Notes under the pieces: model-generated | Seen by the model: the letters and a program-made list of their open reading frames with translations, nothing else | Databases searched by the model: none | What the model was told of the DNA's origin: nothing | Source of the DNA: Daucus carota subsp. sativus | Lineage: Eukaryota > Streptophyta > Magnoliopsida > Apiales > Apiaceae | Direction: 5' to 3' | Length of the DNA stretch: 64,000 bases | Assembly (NCBI RefSeq): GCF_001625215.2 | Contig: NC_030383.2 | Coordinates: 4,228,779-4,292,778, forward strand | Part shown: piece by piece, positions 36,201 through 49,198 of the stretch | Layout of the letters: each line of letters opens with the position of its first letter | Position numbering within the stretch: position 1 is the stretch's first letter | Program-made: the position numbers and the translations under genes

Positions 36201-37792
36201 AAATTTAGACTCATTCATATTTAGTCACTATAATCTCATACTTTCTTTTTTCTCCATAAAACTTCTATATAATTTTTCATTCCAATCTTCCCTCATTCCA
36301 TTCCATCCAAGTGAACACGGCCTTAATGTTTAATTTAAATTTAAGTTATTCATCTATTTGATTGGAACAAACCAATGCATACTGAAAAAGTTTAAGCTAA
36401 AAAAAGCTTAGAAGGGATACAATTTTACTATTTAATTTCTTGATTTGTTTTCTTTTAAGGAAATCCTGTCCTTTTAGAAGAATAAGGTACTGCTTCACTG
36501 GAAATAATATTATCCTTTTGCCCAGTCCCTATAACTACGATGAGTACTTGGTACATCCATCAGTTCCTTTTGCACATCCTAGACAATGATACTTCTATTT
36601 CTTATACTTACTATTGTAATTCTGAAGTAGTCTGCAACTACACTTGCATAGTGGTTATTAGTTATTACTGTAGTTGAGCTTATTGACCTTCATTATCTAG
36701 ATAAGAAACCATCCACAACAAAAAGATACAAGGGGAAGATAGAAAATAAATCCATATGTTGAGACACGTTGGCAAGAAGACACAAAACTTTTCCGAAAGC
36801 TCCAAAAGTACAGACCAAGATCGATGTCAAGGGCCTTCATCCTTAAGCAGTTGAAAAATGTCTATGATAAAATATATAACTTCTTTTTCCTTTAAAGAAG
36901 AACCATACTTTATAAAGGCGAAACTGTTTTGATTGTCCAAAACAGTACTCCCACTTCACATTCCAGAATATAAAAATTACTCCTTTTAAAGAAACATATA
37001 GATAGAGCATTTCACTTTCAGAAGGCCAAATCAATAAGCATTATTAGCCGAATTTTCAGAGAGGTCAAAGTTTTTATTGTCGAACTATCGTATCACATCA
37101 TCCAATACCCTTTATTACATCAGTCAAATTAAATCACGGTAATTACATACGTAGAAGTTACAAATCGAGGTCAACAATACCATATAAAACATATCACTAA
37201 AAGTAAAAAAAGATGCAGGTAGAAAGTAGTATAGACACCTCTTGAAGTTGTTCAACCTTATCAAAGTATATATCAAGCAATAGACACATCTCAATGATTC
37301 CCCAAACTTGCTTAGAACCACAATGTCACACCCCAACAAGAAATTGACCGAAATTTTCTAATAACGAATCTAAAGCACACCTCATTAACATCCACCGTAA
37401 AATGCAAGAGAAAGTAAACAACTTATCCAACCTTTTTGCAAATGCACTATACTGTTTGCTAGCTACAAACACTAATTGTTTTGATTTTTACCAGTAAAAT
37501 GGCCAGCACTAATCGTCTCATCGACCATAATACATTCACAAACAAAAATTAAAACAACCCTTTAACACAAATCAAAATTCCCAAACCAGACATAACATAT
37601 CCAGAACAGTTTCTAATCTCACTCAATCCCCATGAATTATCAAAATCATAATCAACCAAGAAAACATAAAATCAAACTAGAACAACACAAACCCATCATA
37701 ATTCAAGTCCAATTAGACCCAAAAAATCAACAATCAAGCAAAAAATCAAAAAACAACAATTAGGGTTCATAATACACAATCATACCTTCCAT
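33221..37792 (-). CDS. kinase-like protein lacking the DFG aspartate
   Basis: The main exon is 35292-33221. A 7-base first coding exon (37792-37786, ATGGAAG) joins it across a ~2.5-kb intron (GTATGA...TTCCAG), giving MEGGSTDRDS and 692 residues. A longer in-frame start at 35335 would need translation of intron sequence, so I prefer the spliced start. The first ~450 residues match no domain I know. The C-terminal part is protein-kinase-like: HGDIRPENV near residue 542 replaces HRDxKxxN, and the following VLLGWGHA stands where DFG should be, so the metal-binding Asp is Gly. I infer a pseudokinase or a scaffold with atypical activity. It recalls the plant gene At2g40980, annotated as protein kinase superfamily. 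A 330-bp MITE lies in the intron. Confidence 0.75.
35993..36322. mobile_element. MITE in the kinase gene intron
   Basis: Terminal inverted repeats GGTTGTGTTCACTTGGACGG and CCATCCAAGTGAACACGGCC bound a 330-bp non-coding unit. Flanking trinucleotides are TCA and TTA, compatible with a decayed Tourist (PIF/Harbinger) TTA duplication, but this is weak. The element sits in intron 1. Confidence 0.7.
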
Positions 37793-40700
37793 TTAGAAGA
37801 AAGAGATAAACTTTAATTGAGATCGAGGAGATAGAAAACATCCACTTCGCTGAATGATTGACTGTGTGTATGTATATGTGTGTGTATGTGTTTCTTGTCT
37901 CTCTCTCGGACTCTTTGCGACTTGGAGACTTCTCGCTGTCTCTATTATCTGACTTGGTCTCATTTATTAATCTATCTCTGTTCGCATTAGAGTTAAGTTC
38001 AATGGAGACCACATTTTTTTCGGAGACATGGAGACCACATATGTTCTGCAACTAAAATAATTCATAAAAACATTGCAAAACGTATAGTTTTGCAAATCAT
38101 GTTCTACGCAATCATTATTTCATTTAAAATCTTGAATATCATATAAGTCTTACATGTGGAACATAACAAAATGTTTTTTTCTATAAAATATGTTTAGTTT
38201 GCAGTACATTTATTCAACTTGCAGAACATACATTATCTACTTATTAAACATAGATGATCTTCAATAATTTTAATGAATACATGATATTTGTAGATAATAT
38301 TTTACAAAATAATATATTTTATAGTGTTTTAATTGCAAAACATACGTGGTCTCCGAGGTCTCCGATGAAATAGCGGTCTCCATAGAACTCTCCTCTACTT
38401 ATTTAATCTGTTTACTGGAGTATCTTGTATAACTATTTATTTTATTTATTTTTTATTACCATATTTAGTTATGACATATTTTTTTAGGACAAAATACAAA
38501 TTAATCGCTCCGTCCCTCTCATTTCTCAAGCATTTTAAAACTTATATAAAACATAGCCCGTAACTTATTTTTGAGATTTTTTTCTGTATAAAAGTTCAAC
38601 TATGAAATTTATTCAAAACAAAAAAGATTAAAAAATAAATTACGAAACTATGTTTTCTAGGAGTATTAAAATGCGTGTCAAACTCTCGTCCACAGGTACC
38701 GGGTGACGGAGGGAGTAATATTTGAAAAGTAATACATGATTTTAATATTATTTCACAATAAAAGATTACTGATAATTTTATTTTAAGATAGAAATATTTT
38801 TTTTTAAAAATTATAAAAAGTTATATAGCTTATATTAAATTTACTTAAATTTAAAACCTTGTAATTATAATTTAAAATATATAGACTAGCTTTTATAATG
38901 GTACGGAATACAGCATTTGAAACCATTATATAATTTAATAATTATAAAGATTAGTTGACCAGTTAATCATGATAAAATTAAATAATGAGCTAAGAGCTAT
39001 TAATATATAATTTTATAAATTTTAGATTTAAATATGTATCATAAATTAATTAATTTTATTATAAATAAAATATAGGATTTGCATATGATTAATAATGTTT
39101 TGTTCCAACTAACAATTCCTTGTTGACGTAAAATATTATTGTGTAAATAAAGTATACTCGTAAGATAACTAATTCTTAATCATAAATTTAGAAATTAAAA
39201 TTATAATAATAACTGACATTTAATTATACATAAATTTGAATTTATCGTCTTTAAATCCGTACGATACGAGAGGGTCTTCCGTCCAATTTTTTAAATTCTG
39301 ATTTATGTTGACATAATCTTGCATTAGAATTTATTAGATCTTCACCAGACCTTCATGAAAGTAACAAATTAAAGAATGGGTCCTGAGAGAATTTAATTGA
39401 AGAACAACATATAATGCAAAGAAGATGATCAAATATCATACATTTTGCAAAACCGAACAAAATTTATTTACTCATTTATCTCTGTCTTTACTTTGAAAAT
39501 CATTTTCTATTATCAGGAGGACGGTCCATGGGCTCCCCTAATCAATATATCTGTTGCATGATATTTACGTTTCATCGAGTACGTCGATTAAAGCGAAGAA
39601 ACAATCAACATGTTTTGCAACTTTATTTTAAGAATATAAAAGACTTAATTCGGGAGCTGACACGTGCCATGCCATTATTTTGGACTATTTTTATGGGCTA
39701 TAGTTGCCATTTTGACCAGAAATTTCTTGGTATCTACAAGTGACTTGATACATGTAATTCATAAACAAAATACCAATTCGTATTTCGTTGTAAATATTTT
39801 GGGTGGCACGTCAAGACAAGAACCGTAAAGAACTTGACAAAAAGAGAGAGATTTTATAATTTTTTATTATTTATGATTTTGATAGGAATATCGAGGAGTT
39901 TTGACAGTATAATTAAAAAATTGTTTTGAAATAAAATTGTGAGCGAAAGACGAAAGTGTTAGTCCAATATTTTTATTTATAAAAAAATTAAAACAATATC
40001 TTCCAAGTGTGATGAAAACTTGTGTGCTGTATATCCAGAAAGACAGAAGCTAAAGTTGATATTCCCTCAGTCCATTAATTCATCTCTATACAATTATTTT
40101 TCAAAACGTCTACTCAGACTCAGTTATATAAATACAGAAATAATACAGTAACATTTTATAATATAAAAATTTAACTATACCCACCGTTTCTTGTAATGTA
40201 CTATACCCATTACTTGTAATGTACTAGTCTGAAGTGTTGCAACACAGGTGATATGGAAGCTGCACAAGGTTTATATAGTATGGCCTCTGTTTACAAGGCT
40301 CCTTTCCTGCTGTTGGTTAGGTATTTTGCTTACAAACTCTTAGTAATGGTTGCGGGCAACAAACGATAATCGCCCTCGAAATGTGATATAGGAGCTTGCC
40401 AAGGAATCAAGGAATCTTAACGGAACTCCTCCCAAGTCCCAAGGGCTCAAATTAGGCTTTGATTTCTGAATGATGAAGGTTACTCAACAACCCTGTAATC
40501 CCACTCTATGAACAAGGTACTTGGTAGTTGGTACCTTACGTCTCTTATCATTCGACAATGGTATACTCCTTCTCATAGTCGATAAGAGTAGAAAATGATC
40601 TGATCTGCTTTAACTAGTCCTGCATGGGTTACCATCAATTGTTGTTACAATTGTCAAGGGGTGAGATAAAATCAGTTGATAACCTAGAGTATATTCCACA

Positions 40701-41784
40701 AATCTGTCTGTCTTTCTGAAGTTCTATGCGAGCTACACTTTCTTGCAAAGTATTCCATCAATTGTGCTAAGAACAGTTAGCCTCACACCTAACGCAGGGA
40801 ACTGGAAGTAATCCAACCCCGATGATGCTTACGGATTGTGGCCTTCCCTGAATCAGCTCTACAGGCTGGAAAGATGCTGCCTGACAATAATGAGTACGTT
40901 AGACATGCCAGGTGAGAACATGCTGGTGCTTTTAATGTGACAATACTTCAAGTTGTGGACATAACTACTACAATAACAGACCTTATCATTTGACCATATG
41001 ACACAATATATAACATGCAGCAACTATTGCCCTTTTAATCACAAACACATTTCTAGTGAAGCCATTTTTGGTTAAGACCTAAATCCACCATTGTGACAAA
41101 CACAACCATCATTCCAGGAATTTTACCGCAACATTGGTTAGACTCTACCTCGGATAATGTCCATGTGTCCCCGAAAACAGTAAGAAGCTAATTGGATTCT
41201 AAGAATGCAAATGCTGTAAAAGAGAATCTCAGCACTACAAAACTCTAACAGCTATAGGCAGCATCTCAACCTCATTTTCGAACCCTTAACTCTCATTTCC
41301 CCCATCACATTTCTAGTTAACAGTCAAAACACCCCCAAAATGCACCACTGAACAAAGCTGCTAAAGAGAAAATCAGACCCAGTCTCAAGTAAAGAATCAG
41401 TACCCACCCAACAAACTACCCTATGACTTTCAGTTACACACCAACTAAAATCAGCCTCACCAAATAAAGCAGATTATGTTAAACGATATTCAAGTTGGAA
41501 ACATTCCATCCAATAGAGTAAAGAGCAAGAGGAAGAATAACTTTAAAACCTGCTAATATTAAATTCAAATCACAACACAAAAGGAAACAGAATATTCCAC
41601 CACCACCATAGCAACAAACCGCTAAATACCCTTACAAGTTTGACTTAAAACCATTATGTAAAATGGTGAACAAGGTACCCAGAATCCATTATACTAAATA
41701 AAAAAACCCTGTTCAGATTTTTCTCATTTTTTTTCTTCAAATTCACTTTTATACGAAAATGTTTTGGATCCCTTGTAGCACTCA
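37793..41784. other. intergenic between kinase and calmodulin genes
   Basis: The first ~250 bp probably hold the kinase leader and promoter (pyrimidine/GA-rich, with a TGTATGTATATGTGTGTGTA tract near 37866). A Stowaway-like element lies at 38504-38716. Positions 40200-41640 are less AT-rich and may be old transcribed or duplicated sequence, but no frame resembles a protein. Positions 41640-41784 form the calmodulin 3' UTR. Confidence 0.45.
38504..38716. mobile_element. Stowaway-like MITE
   Basis: The left end CGCTCCGTCCCTC and the right end GACGGAGGGAGTA form the typical CTCCCTCCGT inverted termini. The right end has the expected TA; the left is less exact. Non-coding, about 210 bp, with AT-rich foldback. 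Confidence 0.6.
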
Positions 41785-43106
<1,322 letters not shown>

Positions 43107-43485
43107 TTCTTTGAATTTTCTGCAAAAGATAACGAGAGAGAGATGCAGAGAGAAAGAGACGAGAGAGATGATAAATAAAATATGTAAATGAGGAAATGGA
43201 GGAGGAGATTAGTAAAAGTAGGCCCAGGCCTTGTATGTCCGTCTTTGCCGCTTCTTCATTGCCTTCCCCTTCTTTTTCGACTGGGCTTTTCTGACTCTCC
43301 TCGGCCCATTTCACCTTTCTTTTCTAATATTTCAGGTATCTTTTTCTTTTTAATTGAATCAAATCATTTAGGTTCTATTTACAAATTCAAAAATGTGTCA
43401 CTTTAAATGTCTTTTGATTAAATATAGTTTCGTTAAAATATATTTTAAAACAAATTTATATAGAATTTGTTGGAAGGGAGTTTTA
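43107..43485. other. calmodulin 5' flank
   Basis: The GA-rich stretch 43125-43180 directly upstream of the start is probably the calmodulin leader; the promoter should lie further right. No other gene is seen. Confidence 0.45.
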
Positions 43486-43492
43486 TTTTATA

Positions 43493-43884
43493 GACCAAGA
43501 GAAAGTCCAATAGGTTACCTATCCTATTACTTATAAATAATATAAAATAATAGGTGCTAGTATGTCTTAGTGATTTAGGTAATCTATTTGTAGTGTCAAC
43601 TCCAATATTAATCCCTATATTGGTTCTCCTAAAATTATTTTAATAATAAATTTGAGAGAGAGAAGGGGAAAAAGAGAGAATAGACAAAGAAAGAAGTAAG
43701 AGATGATTATTTTATTCATAAATATTAAATTGATAATGCTAGGAGTTACTTATAAATAGGTAATGAGTAGGAGAATTAAGGTTGTGCTAATGATTTAGGA
43801 TAACACTAGGATAGTGTTTGAGTGCATTTTTTTGACACGTTATCTAAATGTGAGCTTAAGACATCATATAGGTTTGCTCTAGGT
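43493..43884. mobile_element. diverged MITE-like inverted repeat
   Basis: GACCAAGAGAAAGTCCAATA near the left end pairs loosely with the reverse complement of ATAGGTTTGCTCTAGGTC on the right. The interior has TAGGTTACC / GGTAAT type pairs. The ends resemble those of the clearer Tourist-like element at 43986. It may be an older relative. No convincing duplication. Confidence 0.35.
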
Positions 43885-43985
43885 CAATATTAAAATTACG
43901 GGTTATCTCGGGCCTTTAGGGCACAAGTTAGTTATTCTGATATTTTATTAAAAAAATTAGTGTGGGACATGCTATGTAGTGCTTA

Positions 43986-44349
43986 GAGCAAGTCCAATAG
44001 TGTCCTAGTAGAAGCCTTAAAAATATAATAAAATATGATGTCCTAGAGATTTAAGACACTATAAACATAAATTTACTCCAACAACATGCCTTATCTTCAT
44101 GTCCTAATACTAAAATATTAATATATTTGAATATAACTATATTTAAGACAAGTGTGAAAAGGGAGGGAAGTCAATATTTTATGGATTAAAATAGTTTAGG
44201 ACAAGTGCGGTGGTGCCCTAAAAATGAGGCAAATGTTATGTGTCCTAGTATTTTAAGGCACAACTAGGACACTGTTGGATTACATTTTTGTCTCAAATAC
44301 CTTAAATTTTACTTTAAGACACCATTTTAGGGTACTATTGGACTTGCTC
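43986..44349. mobile_element. Tourist-like MITE, TTA duplication
   Basis: Terminal inverted repeats GAGCAAGTCCAATAGTGTCC and GGTACTATTGGACTTGCTC bound a 364-bp unit. It is flanked by TTA at 43983-43985 and 44350-44352, the target duplication of PIF/Harbinger elements. Several internal repeats of TAGGACA and its inverse increase foldback. No coding capacity. Confidence 0.8.
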
Positions 44350-44352
44350 TTA

Positions 44353-45568
44353 AAAATGAGACATTTGTTGGATGTCTTTCATTTAAATACATTAAATTTG
44401 AGCTTAAAAACATTAATACATCGAAATAGCCTCCCCTATTTGTAACATCGTTGGACCTTTTCCCTAACATTGGACAAATTTTTTCGATATTTTCGTAATA
44501 TGTTACATAAACAAATAGAAGTATACATGCTTTAAGAACACGTAGACTAAATTAATGTTATTATTATTTTACTCGAATAATATTTACAAATTTCATGCCT
44601 AACATTCACGTTTAAATGATACTTAGATTATTTTATCTTTTCTTGCAGTTAATTATTGTTTTCTTAGGTTGATATATATGACTCGGAACAAGCTGGAGGG
44701 GCTGTAATTGGCTAGGATTCACCTGATAAACATCTCCATCGTTTAGTGGTTTTTGGCCCGACCTTTATCACCCACTTTTGAAAATCAAAATATTTAATAT
44801 CTTAAAGTAGTATAAAAATAAGATAGTATATGATACTCCATGTGATATAAGAAGCATTTAGATGATTGAAATTTTTCGATGTAAATAAATCTCCTCTAAC
44901 TAAACTTCAATTTGAATAAATCTCATCGAAATTGTAATAAAAATATTTCATTAATCTATATTTTTATTATTGGTTTTTTTATGATATGTTCATGCGCACT
45001 AAGCATAAATTTTGACTACATTTTCGAACAATGATCATGGTTATCCGTGTATTTACAACACCATTCCAATCAAAAATATCTAGATTATTAATTTTTGTAT
45101 TTAGCATGTGCTCGTGAGCATACGCTAAACAAATCATTTTATTACTTTAACAAATTGTGTTAATTTAACATCAATCACCTCATGCTCTACTAAAAATGGA
45201 ACGATCACATTCTGAGCACGTATTCTGTTAAAAAGTTATTAACTCCATCTCAATCAATTATATATAATTGTTTTCACTATTCGATACACATTTTAAAATC
45301 CTTATTGACTATACTCTATAACTTATGTTTATATTTCTTTATTTTGTATAAAAATATATGTTTATATTTTTATACAAGAATTTTTTCTAAAATAAATTAC
45401 AAAACTATATTTTATTAAAACATTAGAATCAGTGTCGTGTACTCGTTCCCCAATATATGCTATTGGCCGGGACTGGGGGAGTCTTTTCTCGAAAAAGGTA
45501 CGAAGACCAAAACATCAAATGCTTTCTCACTTATTCTGGCGAAGGGAATCTTCTTATCTTATCTTATA
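44353..45568. other. AT-rich intergenic with one MITE copy
   Basis: No gene is seen. It contains the second copy of the 336-498 MITE at 44990-45120. Confidence 0.4.
44990..45120. mobile_element. small MITE-like element, copy 2
   Basis: It shares the interior (CCAATCAAAA) and the right end TTAGCATGTGCTC with the element at 336-498, and has a diverged left end GCGCACTAAGC. A short inverted repeat is present. Superfamily unknown. Confidence 0.45.
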
Positions 45569-45870
45569 TCTATATAAAGCAAAATCTCGGGCGGCTTACG
45601 TGGCACTTCTCAGGCTCTTAAACCAAATTCTCTGCTCTCTGAGCCTCGCTCGCCTAGAACAACTCTTCTGTTCGACTGATTAATATTAATATTTCAGTTA
45701 ATGACCTTTTGTTTTCCTAATCTATCTATTAATTATTACAGTTTAAAAACCTTTTGCTTTTCATTACAGGTAACTTTTAATTTTTCAATGGTTAGTCGTG
45801 TTGTTCAGCCTTTGATTTCCCACGATCCGTAGTGTTGTTTGTGTAATTCAGCCTTTGTCTTCACATTCAC

Positions 45871-46086
45871 GTGATCGAGAGGGTTCATGGTGATCTGGTC
45901 ATTAAAGACATCAATAGCATCGATAGATTCGTGTTCCGTACCGCCAAGGTCTACATCAATGGCCTTCTACATGTTTGCGAGGATGTCACAATGAAAGAAG
46001 ATAACACAACTGTGGTCTTTTCTAAGAGACTCAAGTTTCTGGTGACCTTCTACATGTTTGCGAAAATATCTTGCAATGATTTTTAA
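45871..46086 (+). other. coding-like fragment of unknown family
   Basis: A 71-codon frame contains HGDLVIKDINSIDRFVFRTA and then NGLLHVCEDVTMKEDNTTVV, with protein-like composition quite unlike the AT-rich surroundings. A 13-bp sequence, CTTCTACATGTTTGCGA, occurs twice inside (45964 and 46045). I do not recognise the family. It may be a captured exon. No splice structure linking it to anything else is evident. Confidence 0.35.
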
Positions 46087-47470
46087 TTCGATATGAAGGA
46101 GCGGAGTATGGTGGATGTGTTTGTTATGGTAGAAGGTTACTGCCATTTGTTTGTAGAGAGGCTCGATCTTGTAGGCAAAGAAAAGTTAGTTTTTTTTACA
46201 CTTATTAATGTGTGTTATTTGATGCATTTGATTCTTGAAATGATATGATTTCTTTTTTACAGAGGATGTTCAGAGGAGGTATCGGGCTTGATATATGGTT
46301 CTATAAGATGATGAGAGTTTCCAAAGCTTCGAGAGACGAGTGCAATGTTCACATCACATTTTGGGAAGGAATTCTTTGCTCTTGCTGAATTAATCATCCA
46401 TGACAATAGAGGTAAGCAAGCAATATTAGAATATAGTTGATTAATACTGTTGTGACATTTGGCAATTAGAATGGTTAGCGCTTCAGTTTGTTGCAACTGT
46501 TATGAACTAGATGACTGCGTAAATCAACTCTGTTCTTGTGTTGCTTTCGGTTCGGTTGGATGAATGTTAGTGATTATAGACACACATGTTTGTTTGGATT
46601 AGTGTGATGACAAAGGTCTTTGTGCGAGTTTAATTCAGTGCAGCTGAGGATTTCCTCCCAGTTCTGTGCAAAAGCTCCTCATCCTCAAATGGTACTCTCT
46701 CTCATACAAGGTGATTAATAAGTATTCTCTTTCTCAGGTGGGTGGCTTTTTTAAAGAATTTTTGGTGTCACTCCAAGTATTTAGTGTATAAATAAGATAC
46801 TCTGCTATCTGGTCAAAAGGACCAGCATGTGTAAAACCATAGCAAAATCATCTTCAAAATGTGAAACAAATGTTTCAAGAGCCTCTGTCACTACTCGCCA
46901 GTGTTTATTCATAGGGACGGGCAAACTGGACTACGCCAGCTTATGTTGCTACAAATGGTATCTCTGGATTTCTTTGTTACAAGTACACTATTATTTCTAA
47001 CTTTAAACTGCTTTAATTAGTAGAATAATTTGCTTTTATTGTCCTCTCTTGGTTAAGATATCTGTATAAGCTACTATTTGGTTCTCAAACCTCAGACAAA
47101 TATGTTATTTCGAATATTGTAAACTCAAATTTGCACTCTCAACAATTTAGATTGCAATTTGTTTTATTACTGGACTTTTACCTCTTTGTTGCAAGTCCAG
47201 CACTTAATTAGCGTCTTTTAAATCTTTCAAGGAAGACTTTAACCAATCACACTAAAATGTTATTGTTGTGTAGTAGTTACTCATAAGTAGGGTAATTTAA
47301 GAATAGTTATTTACAAGTGATGGTTAAAAACCTGTTAAATTAAATTGTGAGTGTTTACATGAGGCTGTTGTTTATATTAATTTTGTTTTATACCGTGAAA
47401 TTGAATATAAGTTGTTAGCTCTTTCCTGATTGCGTTTTTACTTATTGATTGTAGCTAATTTTCCGCAACT

Positions 47471-47748
47471 TTTTTTTTTTTTTTTTTTGACAGAAAATAC
47501 ACTTGCTCGTATCGATAAAACGCCAATACTCCGAGGAGTTTCTTTCATTCAAAAAAGCTTATCATCTAACCGAAAGACATGAAAATGTCTCCGGAAGTTT
47601 AGACAATAAGACCTTAATGTCCGAAAAGAAAATGTCCCAACTTGTAAGACCACGCTACCTGAAACAAATACAATTGATTAATAACAAGAAAATACAATAA
47701 ATTTAATAATTAATATCAGTATAGTTTATCAAATCAAAAGGTGGTAAA
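47471..47748 (-). mobile_element. retroposon with 14-bp target duplication
   Basis: The direct repeat AATTTTCCGCAACT at 47457-47470 and 47749-47762 brackets an insert. Its left edge is a run of about 18 T, that is, a poly(A) tail on the minus strand. The size is about 280 bp. The duplication length and tail are diagnostic of retroposition by LINE machinery. The body contains no pol III boxes I can confirm, so it may be a SINE, a truncated LINE or a retrocopy. It inserted just upstream of the raffinose-synthase fragment. Confidence 0.8.
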
Positions 47749-47778
47749 AATTTTCCGCAACTATTTGAGTGTGCAAAG

Positions 47779-47970
47779 ATGACAATTACACCAAAGATTT
47801 CCATCGATAACGGTGACCTGGTAGTGCATGGGAAAACTGTGCTCAAGGGGGTTCCGGACAATATTATGCTGACTCCAGGATCTGGAGCTGGACTGGTCTC
47901 CAGGGCTTTCATTGGTGATACGAGTAGTAAGTGCATCCACGTCTTTCCCGTGGGTGTATTAGAGATTTAG
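47779..47970 (+). pseudogene. raffinose synthase 5' fragment
   Basis: The frame [20 protein letters not shown]...[21 protein letters not shown]...HVFPVGVLE is the N-terminus of galactinol-sucrose galactosyltransferase (raffinose synthase/SIP1 family, glycoside hydrolase family 36). In the family the next residues would be a GxRF segment and a TIM-barrel of several hundred residues. Here the frame stops two codons after GVLE and nothing further of the gene follows. It is a 5' gene fragment of about 60 codons, probably captured with flanking DNA. The good conservation suggests a fairly recent copy. Confidence 0.78.
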
Positions 47971-48240
47971 AGTAAGCACCAAAGTTTCCTTCCTAATTTG
48001 CTGTTATGTCTGTTTGTAATGATGTGGTTACTCTTATCTATAACTATGAAGTATTATAATCTGCAAGCTCCTAGATATTCCAAATTAATAGCCTACAAAT
48101 GAAAAGATGTGTATATTGGTGTAATGTGGCTGAAGAGCACCAGGTTTCAGTACAGGGCATTAGTCTACAAGTTGAAGAGGAATCCTCCATGACAATAGAG
48201 GTAAGCAAGCAATATTATTTCAAATAAACAAGTATAAATG

Positions 48241-49189
48241 GGCTTAAATTTGCAATCATAGAAGTACAATTTTTTCGATATATGCAAACTAATCAGATCC
48301 TTGTCATGAATGTGTGGAATTTTGAAGCAGGATCAAATCTAAAATAGAATTCCTCGATTTTACTTTGAAAAAAAAAAGATAAAAGCTTTTCTGATTCTAT
48401 GAAAGGAAGAAAAAAGTGAAAGGACATAACTGACACAAGACATGAATACAAGCATCATTTGAATCGGCAGCTTATACAGCAGTAGTCTAGGTGATCAAAT
48501 TAGTCCAAAGTACAAGGTTGAAAGAGGCATCTAATACACCTAAGCCTAGAGAGGTTTGGACAGAGAGGAATTAGAAATTATGGATCATATAAAATATATA
48601 AAATGTTTTATATTTTATATATTTCTCATTTGAAACCTGTTGCTGCTTCAAAATATGTTTCGAGCATTCATTCAGGAAGTAACACTGATATAGGACCACG
48701 TCATTCTAATGAGGATTAACACATCTCTGTTAATGATCTGTATGCCCAGTTAGGATCCTACCATATGTGGCCACTACCAAGTTCATTATATGTTTTGTTT
48801 GACATTCATGTTGTCCAAGCTCTGGCTGATGAATGCATCTGTAATGTCTCTGAGACAAACAACTTTGACTGCTTTGGTGCTTGGAAGTCATCTACAAGTG
48901 GTTGCGAGTGTTGTGTTTCTCCTGTAGTGCTTTGCAGAAAAGGAGTTGTCACTATGTCTCGAGCTTCCCTTCTTTTTTGTTCTAACTTTCAGGCTCTGCG
49001 ATGCCTCCTCATTTTAAAAAATAAAATATTCTTAAGTTGATAATTGATTCTTTATTTTTCCAGCTTATTAATTGTTACTGTTAAAGACTATTTACTTTCC
49101 GTTTCACAAGATCTTTAATTTATTAAGACTAAGCACATATTTTAATTTTCAAAATATTTAGTCTACATTTTTATCTCAATTATTTATAG
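48241..49189. other. intergenic, one unassigned frame
   Basis: A 91-codon frame at 48765-49040 has many Cys and reads MWPLPSSLYVLFDIHVVQAL at its start, but I do not recognise it and cannot call it a gene. A palindromic AT stretch lies at about 48583-48625. No terminal repeats seen. Confidence 0.35.
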
Positions 49190-49198
49190 ATTTATTAA

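Larger units (their letters stand above)
45569..48240 (+). other. mosaic of gene fragments, possible Helitron body
   Basis: The stretch begins TCTATATAAAGC preceded by A and followed by GGCTTACGTGGCAC, in the style of plant Helitron 5' ends. Inside are an unidentified coding-like fragment (45871-46086), a 5' piece of a raffinose synthase gene (47779-47970) and a retroposon. A 30-bp sequence around GACAATAGAGGTAAGCAAGC occurs at about 46401 and again at about 48188. I could not find a GC-rich hairpin plus CTRR end, so the Helitron reading is tentative. No intact gene is present. Confidence 0.4.

Noticed and set aside
39528-39743. 71-codon frame starting MGSPNQYICC
   Set aside because: Isolated in AT-rich intergenic DNA with no family match and no promoter or splice context.
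40240-41640. less AT-rich stretch downstream of calmodulin as a hidden gene
   Set aside because: No frame longer than a few dozen codons resembles a protein, and no splice-consistent chain was found.
48765-49040. 91-codon Cys-rich frame
   Set aside because: No recognisable domain, start context or flanking exon. It could be a captured fragment but cannot be supported as a gene.
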